Part shown: positions 54,271-64,000 of the stretch, piece by piece
How positions within the stretch are numbered: the first letter of the stretch is position 1
Layout of the letters: each line of letters begins with the position of its first letter
Source of the DNA: Marinilabilia rubra
Lineage (GTDB): Bacteria > Bacteroidota > Bacteroidia > Bacteroidales > Marinilabiliaceae
Direction: 5' to 3'
DNA length: 64,000 bases
Assembly (NCBI RefSeq): GCF_003121985.1
Contig: NZ_QEWP01000001.1
Span: 62,001 to 126,000 of the forward strand
Program-made: the position numbers and the translations under genes
The notes under the pieces: model-generated
Told to the model about the DNA's origin: nothing
The model's database searches: none
The model's input: the letters and a program-made list of their open reading frames with translations, nothing else

Positions 54271-55380
54271 TTATTCTTTTGCAGCACCGGGTGCCAGTTC
54301 TAATGTTGTTGAAATCGGATAGTGGTCGGAGTAATCGACCTTATAGCGCTTAAAGTTATAAGAATTAAATTCTGCAGCATGAAAAATGTAATCAATACGG
54401 AGCGAGGGCAGGCGCCCGTTATAGGTTCCACCCAGGCCTTTGCCGGATTCCCGGAAGGCATCTTTGAGGTTGCCTCTCATGGTCCTGTAAACATACGAAA
54501 TGGGCGTGTCGTTAAAGTCGCCACACACAATAACGGGATAGGGTGAATTGCTGATATGATTAGACAATGTTTCGGCCTGTGTGGAGCGTTGACGAAATGC
54601 CCGTGACATTTTTGTGACTATTTGCTGAATGCCCTCCCGCTGTTGTTCGTTCATCTCAAAGCGCAGACTGTCAATTACATCAAAATCGTGGGGGTTAAAG
54701 CCAATAGATTCCAGGTGGTTATTGAATACACGAACAACGTTACCGTTGATATTTATATCCGAGAAGATTGACATGTTTTTGCTTTCTTTGAAAAGAAGAG
54801 AGCCTTTGTTGACAATTGGATATTTTGACAAAGTCGCAATGCCATATCCGGCCCCTCGTCCATTGTCAAATCTGTATTCTACATGCTGATACCCCATTGC
54901 CCTGAAGCGCGCTCTTGTTTGATTGGGGAGAAACCCTTCTTTTCGTTCTGATGTGAAGTATTCCTGAATGCAAAGGATATCAGGTTTTTCGCTTCTGAGA
55001 AAGTTGTAAATGGCTTCCGGTGTGTTTTCCCGGCCCGACCAGTTGTAAAAATCAAACATCCTTGCGTTATAGGACATCACCTTGACAGGTGTGTGCATCG
55101 CTTCGGGCTTTTGGGCTCCGTTCAGTTGAAAAACATTGCTCCATTGGTTCCAGGTGAGGGCCAGTGCCAGCAAAGGAATTAGTAATCTTTTGCTTTTGCG
55201 GAAAGTATGGCCTGTGAAGAGCAGCAGGTTAATCACCCATAATACCGGGAATGCAAAGCCCATGAGGGTAAGAAAATGGATTTTTACCGGGCTGATATAA
55301 ATTGTGGCCACTGATGCCAGCAATAAAAGTGCAAAAGCAAGTGTGATGAAAAATGATATGGATTTTAAAAAACGTCTCAA
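54271..55380 (-). CDS. Endonuclease/exonuclease/phosphatase-family membrane protein
   Basis: The 369-aa protein has two to three N-terminal transmembrane segments (about 8-75) and a C-terminal EEP (Mg-dependent phosphodiesterase) domain: [31 protein letters not shown] and YSDHYPIS. The substrate may be a phospholipid, nucleic acid or phosphoester. It is 11 bases downstream of rhomboid 1. Confidence 0.88.
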   Translation of the reverse strand: MRRFLKSISFFITLAFALLLLASVATIYISPVKIHFLTLMGFAFPVLWVINLLLFTGHTFRKSKRLLIPLLALALTWNQWSNVFQLNGAQKPEAMHTPVKVMSYNARMFDFYNWSGRENTPEAIYNFLRSEKPDILCIQEYFTSERKEGFLPNQTRARFRAMGYQHVEYRFDNGRGAGYGIATLSKYPIVNKGSLLFKESKNMSIFSDININGNVVRVFNNHLESIGFNPHDFDVIDSLRFEMNEQQREGIQQIVTKMSRAFRQRSTQAETLSNHISNSPYPVIVCGDFNDTPISYVYRTMRGNLKDAFRESGKGLGGTYNGRLPSLRIDYIFHAAEFNSYNFKRYKVDYSDHYPISTTLELAPGAAKE

Positions 55381-55391
55381 GGCAAAGGGGT

Positions 55392-56285
55392 TTAATTTTC
55401 GTCCTTACTGGCGTTGAACAGCGTTTTCTTTTCTTCTTTGGATAAACTTTCGTAGCCGCTGTTTTTAATTTTTTCCAGAATTTTGTCGAGTTCTTTTTGT
55501 CGCTTCACTTTATGGGCATTATACTCCATGTCTGTCATGGGCCGGCTGTGGGTAACCCTCATCCGTGACCTCTTTTTAAAAAGATCTCCTGTTCGTGAGG
55601 CTGCCTTGTCAAAAAATCCTCCTGTAATTTTACCTTCAGATAATTTCCATCCATAGTACAATCCTATGAGGGCTCCTCCTATGTGAGCCAGGTGCCCTCC
55701 CGCATTGTTCATTCCCGGAATACTTATTAAATCAATGATAAAAGCTATTAAAGCCAGATACTTAAGTTTGACGGGGCCTACTAAGAAAAGATAAACCGTA
55801 AAATTTGGACGAACTCTGGCTACCGCAAAAAGTATGGCCATAACTGATGCCGAAGCACCTAACAAGATCGCTTCACCTCCGACCGAATGGAAAGCAGGAA
55901 GAAGGTTGAAAGATAAGATATAAATGGCTGCACCACCTAATCCACCCCAGATATAGATGGTTAATATCTTGCGGTCGTCAATAAGTTGGGTAAAGAGTCG
56001 GCCAAACCAATACAGGTAAAGGACATTAAACAAAACATGAAAGAAGTCATAATGCAGAAACATATATGAGAATAGCGTCCAGGGCTTAAATAACAAGCTC
56101 ATAGGATCGGACGGAACCGATAGCCAGCTTACCAGCAATTGAATAGAAGAAGGGGCATACCCAACTAGCAGCAGGATCAACTGCAGGAGTTTTATCACTA
56201 CAAATACTCCAATATTGACGTAAATCAATTTGGTAAGCGTGGTTCCTTCTTTAAAGGATTCTTTTATCTCGTCCCAGATGCTCAT
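55392..56285 (-). CDS. Rhomboid intramembrane serine protease 1
   Basis: The 297-aa protein has six transmembrane segments, nucleophile S145 in GASAS (143-147) and H201 in GHLAHIGG, the Ser/His dyad. A charged C-terminal tail follows (DMEYNAHKVKRQKELDKILEKIKN). It is in tandem with a second rhomboid. Confidence 0.9.
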   Translation of the reverse strand: MSIWDEIKESFKEGTTLTKLIYVNIGVFVVIKLLQLILLLVGYAPSSIQLLVSWLSVPSDPMSLLFKPWTLFSYMFLHYDFFHVLFNVLYLYWFGRLFTQLIDDRKILTIYIWGGLGGAAIYILSFNLLPAFHSVGGEAILLGASASVMAILFAVARVRPNFTVYLFLVGPVKLKYLALIAFIIDLISIPGMNNAGGHLAHIGGALIGLYYGWKLSEGKITGGFFDKAASRTGDLFKKRSRMRVTHSRPMTDMEYNAHKVKRQKELDKILEKIKNSGYESLSKEEKKTLFNASKDEN

Positions 56286-56294
56286 ATCTGCAAA

Positions 56295-57158
56295 TTAATA
56301 ATAAATTCCTTTATTCTTCCAGTATTTTATCAGAATGAACCCGAAAAGCATACCTCCCAGGTGAGCCCAGTGGGCCACATTGTCCATGGAAGAATTGCGT
56401 ACACCCATGAAAAGCTCAATCAAACCATAGATAATTACAAAGTACTTGGCTTTGATTGGAATAGGTGGGAAAAGAAGCATTAATTGAATGTTGGGAAACA
56501 ACATCCCGAATGCCAGAAGGATGCCAAATACAGCTCCTGATGCTCCCACCGTTACAAAACTATCGAGGTACGAATTCCTGTATTGAACTACAAATTCTTT
56601 GGAAATCGCAATTGCTTTGTCCGGATTGGTGCTGACCAGTTGGTTATAGGTTTCCACAAACTGGTCGTAATTTTGCTTCATTGCCATTGACCGGGGCACA
56701 TAGTGCTGATCCAGAAACGCCTGAAGGGTTTCAGTTGATGAATTGTTCAGGTAATGTGTGATGGCTTGCATAACCGGGGCTACATCCATGTACTGGGTTC
56801 CAATATGGATGAGTGCCGCCCCTATACCCGTTACAAAATAATAGATCAGGAACCGTTTGGTTCCCCATACCATTTCAAGATTTCGCCCAAACATAAAAAG
56901 GGCAAACATGTTGAAAAACAGGTGGAAGAATATAATGCCTTCGCGCGGAGAAAAATAAGCATGCAAAAACATGTAAGACACCAACTGGAAAGGGTTAAAG
57001 GATTCTGCAGTAGGTAAATGAAGTCCCAGGTAGTCTTCTATTCTAAATCCAAATGTGCTGAAAAAAACCAAACTTGCCACATAAAATATGACGTTGATTA
57101 TGATGAGGTTTTTTACGGCGGGAGTCAATCCTCCAAAAGGTGATGTTCCTACGTTCAT
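56295..57158 (-). CDS. Rhomboid intramembrane serine protease 2
   Basis: The 287-aa protein has S207 in GASGAV and H266 in HWAHLGG. It carries an unusual extracytoplasmic or loop insert of about 75 residues (about 122-200) between membrane segments that paralogue 1 lacks. It is 9 bases upstream of rhomboid 1, so co-transcribed. Confidence 0.9.
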   Translation of the reverse strand: MNVGTSPFGGLTPAVKNLIIINVIFYVASLVFFSTFGFRIEDYLGLHLPTAESFNPFQLVSYMFLHAYFSPREGIIFFHLFFNMFALFMFGRNLEMVWGTKRFLIYYFVTGIGAALIHIGTQYMDVAPVMQAITHYLNNSSTETLQAFLDQHYVPRSMAMKQNYDQFVETYNQLVSTNPDKAIAISKEFVVQYRNSYLDSFVTVGASGAVFGILLAFGMLFPNIQLMLLFPPIPIKAKYFVIIYGLIELFMGVRNSSMDNVAHWAHLGGMLFGFILIKYWKNKGIYY

Positions 57159-57239
57159 TGTGCTATCCTAAAGGTTTATAATTGTCGGGGCAACCTGCAA
57201 TATCGATGCCAACTAAATGTTCTGTCAACTTGTCTTCAA

Positions 57240-59126
57240 TTATCTGAAGCGTTTATCCAGTTCTTCATTATCCAGAATCGAAAAAACCGTTTTTCCGGAA
57301 GGTGTATAGTTAGGGGCGGTGCAAAGAAACAATTTGTTGATCAGTTCTGCCATTTCCGATTGGGATAAAACCTCTCCCGGTCTCATACAGGCATTACGGG
57401 CCATTATTGCGGCCAGTTGTTCTTTGATTTCATTTTCGGGATCAACTTCTCCGCTTTTGAATGCATCTAAAATAGCATCAATTAATTTGGTTGCATTGAC
57501 ATTTTTGATGAATGAAGGCTGACCGGTAATGGCAAATGTGCAATTGTCATGTTCCTGTAATTCAAATCCAAATATCCTCAGATCCTGGTTTATTTCCCTT
57601 AGGAGGATGGCATCTTCTTCGCTGAAAGAAACCTCTTCAGGGAAAAGCGACTGTTGAGAAACAGATGCTCCCGACTGAATGTTTTTTAAAAAATCCTCAA
57701 ACAAAATCCGCTCATGTGCCCGACGTTGGTCAATGATCATGATCCCTGACTTCACCGAAGTGATGATATACTTGTTTTTGATCTGAAAATACAGGGTTCC
57801 GGTTTCTGTTCTGTCACTTCCTTCGGATGAAGGCAACGTTACCTGCTTTATTGATTCAGGTTCTTCCATGTTTTCACGTGAAGGCAAAATGACTGCTTCC
57901 GGTTCATCGTCTCTCCAGAAATCATCCCCTGATGTTTCAAAACCTTCATAAAGAGATTCCCAGTTGGATGATACGGGAGAAGATGAAGTTCTGGAAGTTG
58001 AGGGTCTTGTTGATTCAGGTTCAAAAGGATTGTAGTCCGGGTTTATACTAACCGAAGGAACGGCAACAGGTTCATCTTTCCGGAAGGTGGGAATTTCAAT
58101 TCCATCAGTCTGGTCAAAGTCAATTGAAGGCACCATATTAAATTTCCCTAAAGCTTCCCGGACCGATGCACTGACTATTTTCCATACGGACCGTTCATCT
58201 TCAAATTTTATTTCAGTCTTGGTAGGGTGGATATTGACATCAATGATCGACGGGTCTGCTTCGAAAAAGAGAAAATAAGGAGGACAATGATCTGCCTGAA
58301 TTAAGTTCTCGTAAGCCGATGTTACAGCTTTGTGTAAATAAGGACTCCGCATGTAGCGGTTATTGATAAAAAAGAACTGGTCCCCCATTGTTTTCTTGGC
58401 GGCCTGCGGTTTTCCAATAAAACCATGAATATTGATGACTGAAGTTTCTGTTTCCACCGGAATTAGCTGGGCGTTTGAATTTTTGCCCATAACGCCTGCA
58501 ATGCGCTGTTTGAGGTTTGTCGTCGGTAAATTAAACAGCACTTGTTCGTTGTGGTTAAGAGAAAAAGTAACGTCAGGATTTGCCAATGCAATTCTCTGAA
58601 ATTCGTTGACAATGTGTCTTAATTCGGTGGCATTGGTCTTTAGAAATCGGCGACGCGCTGGCACGTTGAAGAACAGGTTCCTGATCATGAAATTACTTCC
58701 CGGAGCGCATGTGACAGGCTCCTGATTTTCTACCTTCGATCCGGATATTTCAATTTTAGTTCCAAGCTCCTGTTCATGCGGTCTTGTTTTTAGTTCAAGC
58801 TGCGCAACAGCCGCAATGGATGCCAGAGCTTCTCCCCGGAAACCCATTGTTCGAATGGCAAAAAGATCATTGGCATTTCTGATTTTCGAGGTTGCGTGCC
58901 TCTCAAAAGCCATCCGGGCATCCGTTTCACTCATGCCGCAACCATTGTCAATGATTTGCACAAGTGTTCGCCCTGCATCCTTTACTATTACTTTAATGTC
59001 CGTACTTCCTGCATCTACCGCATTTTCCACCAATTCTTTAATGACCGAAGCCGGGCGTTGTATAACCTCCCCGGCTGCAATTTGGTTGGCAACGGAATCT
59101 GGCAGCAATTGAATGATATCTGACAT
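57240..59126 (-). CDS. mutL: DNA mismatch repair protein MutL
   Basis: The 628-aa protein couples mismatch recognition to repair. The GHKL ATPase part (IQRPASVIKELVENAVDAG, DNGCGM, TMGFRGEALASI) is intact. The C-terminal endonuclease motif DQHA(x)2E is DQRRAHERI (466-474), so the motif His is Arg, and no CPHGRP is seen before TPSGKTVF near the end. Nicking activity is therefore doubtful. The gene sits downstream of a small conserved membrane protein. Confidence 0.95.
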   Translation of the reverse strand: MSDIIQLLPDSVANQIAAGEVIQRPASVIKELVENAVDAGSTDIKVIVKDAGRTLVQIIDNGCGMSETDARMAFERHATSKIRNANDLFAIRTMGFRGEALASIAAVAQLELKTRPHEQELGTKIEISGSKVENQEPVTCAPGSNFMIRNLFFNVPARRRFLKTNATELRHIVNEFQRIALANPDVTFSLNHNEQVLFNLPTTNLKQRIAGVMGKNSNAQLIPVETETSVINIHGFIGKPQAAKKTMGDQFFFINNRYMRSPYLHKAVTSAYENLIQADHCPPYFLFFEADPSIIDVNIHPTKTEIKFEDERSVWKIVSASVREALGKFNMVPSIDFDQTDGIEIPTFRKDEPVAVPSVSINPDYNPFEPESTRPSTSRTSSSPVSSNWESLYEGFETSGDDFWRDDEPEAVILPSRENMEEPESIKQVTLPSSEGSDRTETGTLYFQIKNKYIITSVKSGIMIIDQRRAHERILFEDFLKNIQSGASVSQQSLFPEEVSFSEEDAILLREINQDLRIFGFELQEHDNCTFAITGQPSFIKNVNATKLIDAILDAFKSGEVDPENEIKEQLAAIMARNACMRPGEVLSQSEMAELINKLFLCTAPNYTPSGKTVFSILDNEELDKRFR

Positions 59127-59191
59127 TGGCCTGTCTGTTCTTGCTGTTAGTCCTGTTTAGTGAAGATTCTATTTTAGATTAACCAGTCATT

Positions 59192-59521
59192 CTACATAAA
59201 GAACTGGCTGTACCATTCGTAGGCAGAATTGAGCAGATAATAGAACAAGACAATCAAAGCTATAAGGATTATAACCAATCTGAGGTTGGATTTTTTGCGC
59301 TCACTTCTGCTGATCTCGAAATGAGATTTAATTCTACGCCGCATGCCTCCGCGTATCCTCTCCTTATATCCTTGCTGGTCCATCTCTTTTTCAACGGGCA
59401 ATCCCATCTCTCTCCTAATTTCTCTTTCCCTCGCTTGGCGCTCCTCCTTCTCCGGATTGTAATATATGGGATCGTATTGAAACCTCCGGTGTCTTGGGAT
59501 TTTAATAAATGTAAACCTCAT
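59192..59521 (-). CDS. Small conserved membrane protein upstream of mutL
   Basis: The 109-aa protein starts RFTFIKIPRHRRFQYDPIYYNPEKEER, has a basic/acidic charged middle and a single C-terminal transmembrane helix (LRLVIILIALIVLFYYLL). It is 65 bases upstream of mutL. The function is unknown. Confidence 0.7.
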   Translation of the reverse strand: MRFTFIKIPRHRRFQYDPIYYNPEKEERQAREREIRREMGLPVEKEMDQQGYKERIRGGMRRRIKSHFEISRSERKKSNLRLVIILIALIVLFYYLLNSAYEWYSQFFM

Positions 59522-59746
59522 AATGCTCCATTTAGATATACAAAAGTAATAAATCCATTTCTTCTTTCAGCCTTTTCTTTTCTTCCTTCTTAGCTTTATT
59601 TGATAGAAATCGATTGATTCGTTTGAGTTTTCTTAGTAATGCTTGATTTACAATATCGGATTCAGTTAAACAAATAATTATCAGTCTCTTTATTTGTTTG
59701 TATATTTTGTTTAACTTGTGCTCCCAAACCCCAAATACCCTGAATT

Positions 59747-61285
59747 ATGCTTGTTAAAACTTTTGGGGCAGCCGTAACCGGTATTGATGCCATTACCATT
59801 ACTATTGAAGTAAATGTAACACGGGGCATCCGGTTTTTTCTTGTAGGCTTGCCCGACAACGCCGTTAAAGAGAGCCAGCAACGTATTGAATCTGTTTTTA
59901 AAGAGATGGGGCACAAGTGGCCCGGCAAACGGATTGTTGTGAATATGGCCCCGGCCGATACCCGCAAAGAGGGTTCTGCTTACGATCTTCCCATTGCCAT
60001 TGGCGTTTTAGCTGCTGATGAGCAAATCAATTCCTGCTCCATTTCTGATTACATGATGATGGGAGAGTTGTCTCTTGATGGGTCTATTCATCCCATTAAG
60101 GGGGCTTTACCCATTGCCCTTAAAGCTCGTGCAGATGGATTTAAAGGTTTTATTGTACCTAAACAAAATGCCCGTGAAGCCGCAGTCGTCAAAGGGTTGG
60201 ATGTTTACGGGGTAGAATCTTTCAAAGAGGTGGTTGACTTCCTGACAGGAAGGAATGACCTGAAGCCTGAAATAGTTGATACCGATGCTGAGTTTCTAAA
60301 AGAACAATCCCGCAGTGAGTTTGACTTTGCCGATGTAAAAGGTCAGGAAAGTGTCAAAAGAGCATTAGAAGTTTCGGCTGCAGGAGGGCACAATTTAATA
60401 ATGATTGGGGCTCCGGGCTCCGGAAAATCCATGTTAGCGAAGCGCCTTCCTACTATTTTACCGCCTCTCACACTCAATGAGGCTTTGGAAACCACAAAGA
60501 TCCATTCTGTTGCCGGGAAGTTAAATGGTAACATTTCACTGTTGACGCGCCGCCCATTTCGAAGTCCTCACCACTCAGTTTCAGATGTGGCCTTAGTTGG
60601 AGGTGGATCTTATCCCCAACCCGGAGAGATTTCTTTATCTCATAACGGGGTTCTTTTTTTGGATGAATTACCTGAATTTAAGCGCACGGTTTTGGAAGTG
60701 ATGCGACAACCCTTGGAAGATCGCACCATCTCTATTTCAAGGGCACGTTTCACGATTGATTATCCTGCAAGTTTTATGATGGTGGCCAGTATGAATCCTT
60801 GTCCTTGTGGGTTTTACAATCATCCGGAGAAGCAATGTGTGTGCAGCCCCGGGGTCGTGCAGAAATATCTGAGCCGGATTTCAGGTCCATTGCTGGATCG
60901 CATCGATTTGCACATTGAAGTGGTGCCTGTTCCTTTTGAGAAACTTGCAGATCAGAGGGCAACAGAGGACAGCACTGCCGTAAGGAAGAGAGTGATTAAG
61001 GCCAGGGAAATTCAATCTAAAAGGTTTGAGGAGCATCCCGATATTCACTGTAATGCACAAATGACCAGCAGGCTGTTGGTGAAATTTGGTACCCCCGATG
61101 AGAGCGGGCAGGCCATTCTTAAGAATGCTATGGAGAAACTGGATCTCTCGGCCAGAGCTTATGACCGAATTCTGAAGGTGTCCCGAACCATCGCCGATCT
61201 TGAAGGAAGTGAAAGAATTGAAGCGCATCATGTGGCCGAGGCTGTTCAATACCGAAGTTTAGACCGGTCGGGATGGGCCGGATAA
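59747..61285 (+). CDS. comM: YifB/ComM-family Mg-chelatase-like AAA ATPase
   Basis: The 512-aa protein has an N-terminal Lon-like domain, Walker A GAPGSGKSML, Walker B VLFLDELPEF, a C4-type region CPCGFYNHPEKQCVC and a C-terminal Mg-chelatase-subdomain helix. ComM-type ATPases promote branch migration during natural transformation. The role here is unknown. Confidence 0.93.
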   Translation: MLVKTFGAAVTGIDAITITIEVNVTRGIRFFLVGLPDNAVKESQQRIESVFKEMGHKWPGKRIVVNMAPADTRKEGSAYDLPIAIGVLAADEQINSCSISDYMMMGELSLDGSIHPIKGALPIALKARADGFKGFIVPKQNAREAAVVKGLDVYGVESFKEVVDFLTGRNDLKPEIVDTDAEFLKEQSRSEFDFADVKGQESVKRALEVSAAGGHNLIMIGAPGSGKSMLAKRLPTILPPLTLNEALETTKIHSVAGKLNGNISLLTRRPFRSPHHSVSDVALVGGGSYPQPGEISLSHNGVLFLDELPEFKRTVLEVMRQPLEDRTISISRARFTIDYPASFMMVASMNPCPCGFYNHPEKQCVCSPGVVQKYLSRISGPLLDRIDLHIEVVPVPFEKLADQRATEDSTAVRKRVIKAREIQSKRFEEHPDIHCNAQMTSRLLVKFGTPDESGQAILKNAMEKLDLSARAYDRILKVSRTIADLEGSERIEAHHVAEAVQYRSLDRSGWAG

Positions 61286-61359
61286 AAAAATATTGATTTA
61301 CTTTGTAAATTATAAACTTTATCTTGGTTTGAATATAATTTACTTGAACAGCTTATTAT

Positions 61360-62061
61360 ATGGCTAAGAAGAAAAATGATCGGAATATGTCGGCAAACAG
61401 TTTAATGGATCCTATTGGACGACTTATGGGACTAAGATACAAATCGCATCCCTGGCATGGGATTGACCTGGGTGATCATGCACCTAATGAGGTAAATTGC
61501 TTCATTGAAGTGGTGCCTACAGATACAATTAAATATGAAATTGATAAAGTTAGCGGATACCTAAGGATTGACCGTCCTCAGAAATACTCCAACGTAACGC
61601 CTACTCCCTATGGTTTTTTACCACAAACCTATTGTGGTGAAAATGTAGGCAATTATTGCGCCTCCAAAACTGGTAAGAAAGATATAATGGGTGATGGAGA
61701 CCCCTTGGATATTTGTGTGTTGACCGAGAAGGATATGACTCACGGTGATATTATAGCCCAGGTTGTTCCTGTTGGGGGATTTCGTATGATTGACGGCCTT
61801 GCAGCAGATGATAAAATCATTTCTGTCCTAAAAGGAGATGTGGTTTATGGTGATTTCAAGGATATTACCGATTTGCCTGAGTTGGTGATTCAACGGCTTA
61901 AGCACTATTTTTTAACTTACAAAGATATGCCCGGAATGAGCCGGGAATCAGAAATTACACATGTCTACAATGCTGAGGAAGCAAGGGAAGTAATTCGAAT
62001 GTCAATTAAAGATTATGAGGCGCGTTTTGAGAATTTACGGAAAGCGCTTAGAAACTATTAA
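61360..62061 (+). CDS. ppa: Inorganic pyrophosphatase (family I)
   Basis: The 233-aa enzyme hydrolyses PPi. It carries the signature DGDPLDICVL and the strand pattern VSGYLRIDRPQKYSN, YGFLPQTYCGE. It is longer at the N-terminus than E. coli PPase. A hairpin follows the gene (62108-62138). Confidence 0.93.
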   Translation: MAKKKNDRNMSANSLMDPIGRLMGLRYKSHPWHGIDLGDHAPNEVNCFIEVVPTDTIKYEIDKVSGYLRIDRPQKYSNVTPTPYGFLPQTYCGENVGNYCASKTGKKDIMGDGDPLDICVLTEKDMTHGDIIAQVVPVGGFRMIDGLAADDKIISVLKGDVVYGDFKDITDLPELVIQRLKHYFLTYKDMPGMSRESEITHVYNAEEAREVIRMSIKDYEARFENLRKALRNY

Positions 62062-62107
62062 TCAGGATAGGGTTTTAATTTTTATTTAAGAGTTTAGCTA
62101 AACCCCA

Positions 62108-62138
62108 AGAGGGTAGGAATCGAAACTTCTTACCCTCT
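62108..62138. terminator. Hairpin after ppa
   Basis: AGAGGGTAGGAA, 7-base loop, TTCTTACCCTCT (one G-T wobble), then GTTGTTCC. The T-tract is weak. Confidence 0.55.
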
Positions 62139-62160
62139 GTTGTTCCAACATTCACCTAGA

Positions 62161-62333
62161 GTCTGTCCATAAAGTACTATTTGTGTCGTTATGCTTGCTG
62201 CCAAAATACTCATCCCGAAGCATCCCGGGACTCCGTTTTTGGCAGCTTCGCTCCCGAAGACTCGGGATTGCAACTGGCATTTTCTGACCAGACGCATGAC
62301 TAAAAACAAATTTTACTTAGTTTATAGACAGGC
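62161..62333. repeat. Dispersed intergenic repeat A, copy 2
   Basis: The first 64 bases match 5264-5328. The left end GTCTGTCCATAAA pairs with TTTATAGACAGGC (62321-62333) at 11 of 13 positions, so it has imperfect terminal inverted repeats. An internal ATCCCGAAG / ACTCGGGAT pairing is also seen. Confidence 0.7.
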
Positions 62334-62421
62334 ACTCACCTAGTGTGACAATTACTAAATTCATTCACTAATTTCAGGCGCTTTTTTTCTTTCTGCTTCG
62401 TTGGGGCTTTTAACCATAGCT

Positions 62422-62497
62422 AAGGCTATGCTTACTTTTTTGTTGTTTTGCACAAGGTGAAAATATCGGCGGCTTACCCGACATTCTACACTTGCTT
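62422..62497 (-). repeat. Dispersed intergenic repeat B, copy 2
   Basis: Inverted copy of 16885-16960, sharing TTGCACAAGGTGAAAA and GGCTTACCCGACATTCTACA. Confidence 0.75.
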
Positions 62498-62556
62498 GTA
62501 TTTTAATAGATTATTTATGAATGAATAAGGTTAGTTGAAAGGGGTTTTGTCTGGTT

Positions 62557-64000
62557 TTATTTGTTGAAATTACTATCAATGCTAAAGTAGCTAATGGCTT
62601 TCTGGAGGTGTTCGATTTCATCGGTGAATTCATGCGCCATACCGTTTATGTTCTCGGAGGTCTGAGCATTCATTTGCGAAACTTTATCCAGTTCCATTAA
62701 AGCATTGTTGATCTGTGTTGCTCCGGCATCCTGTTCCTTTGAAGCTGCAGATATCTCCAATACCAATTCGTTGGACTTATTGATTTTTGGCAGTAGATCT
62801 ACAAAAATTTGCATGGCATTTCGGGCATTATCCACACTGTTGGTAGAAAGTTGGTTGATTTTTGAGGCATTTATGCGACTTCGTTCTGCAAGTTTACGAA
62901 CCTCTGCAGCTACAACTGCGAAACCTTTTCCCTGCTCCCCTGCTCTGGCTGCTTCAATGGCCGCATTCAGGGAAAGAATATTGGTTTGCCTGGCCACGTC
63001 TTCAATTAGAACCACACTTTCGTAAATGTTCTCAATAGCAGATACAGCTTGTCTTAGGATTTTTTCTCCATTTTGGGCTTCACTGGCAGCCTCTGAAACC
63101 AGCATTTCTGTTTGTCTGGCATTGTCCGCATTTTGACTGATGTTGGAACTCATCTCCTCCATCGATGCGGATAACTCTTCGGTCGAACTGGCTTGTTCGG
63201 TCGCGCTTTCTGAAAGAGAGGCTGCTGAGCTGTTCATCTCCTCACTACCATTATGCACAATCTCCGATGCATTAAAGGCCTGTTGTATCATTTCAGAAAT
63301 CTTAACTTTCATAGCTTCGAATGCTACAGTTAGCTGGCCTAATTCATCCTTTCTTTGGAGATATTCTTTGTTGGGCCTTCCTGTCAGGTCACCTTCTGAA
63401 AATCTGCGTGCAAGTGACGATATTTCAACCAGTGGAGCAGTTATGTTGCCGGATAACCAGACAACTACTCCTAGTGTTAAGGCCAGGAATATGATGCTTA
63501 AGATAATACTGTTGGTTTTGATGGGTTGGATGATGGCCAATAGTTCATCGGTGGGGGCAACAAGAATGGTTGTCAGGCCTGTGTTGCCTACTGCCATTGA
63601 TATAATTTCGTGCCCTTTCTTGTCAAATTTCTGATCGGTCAGAATTGTTGTTTCTTCGTTGTTAAGGAGTTCTTTAACGACTCCCTTTTCAAGAATGGCA
63701 TCGATATTCATGTTGATTTGACTTTCATCGCCTGAAATCAGGATCTTGCCAACTTCGTCAACCATCCACATTTTACTGTTAGGTGTAATTTTCCTGCTGT
63801 TAAAAGCTTCCACAACCACTGTGGGGTTTAAGCTTAATCCCGCTACACCTGATGGATTTGAAGGATTGCCCATTAAAATGTTATAGAAAAAAAATGTTTG
63901 ATCCAACTCGGCATTGTAATCATAGTTTAGCGATTTCTTTTTTCCGGAGCTGATAGTTTGAAAAAACCAGCTGTCATCCGAATCAGACGGATCTACCACA
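62557..64000 (-). CDS. Methyl-accepting chemotaxis protein (partial, N-terminus off the right edge)
   Basis: Partial (about 480 aa visible). An extracellular sensory part of dCache type leads into a transmembrane helix ([20 protein letters not shown]), HAMP ([24 protein letters not shown]) and the signalling helical hairpin with the conserved tip ([41 protein letters not shown]). It transmits chemical signals to CheA/CheW. The start lies beyond the window. Confidence 0.93.
   Translation of the reverse strand, partial: VVDPSDSDDSWFFQTISSGKKKSLNYDYNAELDQTFFFYNILMGNPSNPSGVAGLSLNPTVVVEAFNSRKITPNSKMWMVDEVGKILISGDESQINMNIDAILEKGVVKELLNNEETTILTDQKFDKKGHEIISMAVGNTGLTTILVAPTDELLAIIQPIKTNSIILSIIFLALTLGVVVWLSGNITAPLVEISSLARRFSEGDLTGRPNKEYLQRKDELGQLTVAFEAMKVKISEMIQQAFNASEIVHNGSEEMNSSAASLSESATEQASSTEELSASMEEMSSNISQNADNARQTEMLVSEAASEAQNGEKILRQAVSAIENIYESVVLIEDVARQTNILSLNAAIEAARAGEQGKGFAVVAAEVRKLAERSRINASKINQLSTNSVDNARNAMQIFVDLLPKINKSNELVLEISAASKEQDAGATQINNALMELDKVSQMNAQTSENINGMAHEFTDEIEHLQKAISYFSIDSNFNK

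Larger units (their letters stand above)
62062..62556. other. Intergenic repeat region ppa to chemoreceptor
   Basis: No gene. It contains a hairpin (62108-62138), dispersed repeat A (62161-62333) and dispersed repeat B (62422-62497). Confidence 0.7.

Overview
The window looks like a chromosomal segment of a Bacteroidota bacterium, most likely a marine or sediment member of the Bacteroidales/Marinilabiliales side of the phylum. The reasons are the HU/CCDC81-SPOR protein, DUF4286, a PorQ-like outer membrane protein, membrane-anchored LytTR and zf-HC2/HEAT regulators, tandem rhomboids, AT-rich spacers, few classical Shine-Dalgarno sites, and several promoters matching the Bacteroidota form TTTG-N19..23-TAnnTTTG. 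The genus is inference; no rRNA gene is present.

Layout. 0-3.8 kb (-): a surface polysaccharide-type locus of response regulator, YaiO-like TPR/outer-membrane protein, HEAT protein and processive GT2 (cut by the window edge). 3.9-7.0 kb (+): Fur-family regulator with two TGCAACA-N-TGTTGCA operators, then a ZnuA/ZnuC/ZnuB-type metal importer. 7.0-17.7 kb: GT2, HU-SPOR protein, ribF, ahcY, a Rieske-like lipoprotein lacking both His ligands, greA, HIT protein, ruvC, DUF4286, serS, rpmA-rplU. 18-31 kb: asnS, LytTR regulator, acyl desaturase, a structured GC-rich gap, PH-domain protein, rpoN, a PAP2-like protein, a PorQ-like/HhH-barrel pair, recQ. 31.7-33.3 kb: tatC and lptB.

33.4-39.3 kb is the main accessory feature. 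A tRNA-Leu(UAG) carries a compact 5.8 kb integrated element bounded by an 18-bp direct repeat of the tRNA 3' end. All of its genes lie on the minus strand: tyrosine integrase next to the right att site, small coiled-coil protein, unknown 258-aa protein, excisionase-like HTH, PD-(D/E)xK/VRR-NUC-like nuclease, DUF6291-like protein, unknown 285-aa protein and a small terminal gene. No relaxase, transfer or phage structural gene is visible, so it resembles a satellite or mobilizable mini-island and is the best candidate for an undescribed system.

39.5-64 kb returns to core genes: tig-clpP-clpX, OsmC, Crp/Fnr, a nickel-pincer cofactor operon larE-larB-larC in which LarC lacks its C-terminal CTP-binding domain, an acyl-CoA ligase, an ECF sigma/anti-sigma(HEAT)/DUF4097 module, an MBL hydrolase, folA-thyA, an EEP-family protein, two rhomboids, mutL with a degenerate endonuclease motif, a comM/yifB-type ATPase, inorganic pyrophosphatase and a partial chemoreceptor. 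Two families of dispersed intergenic repeats lie side by side at 62.2-62.5 kb, each with a second copy elsewhere (5.3 kb and 16.9 kb).
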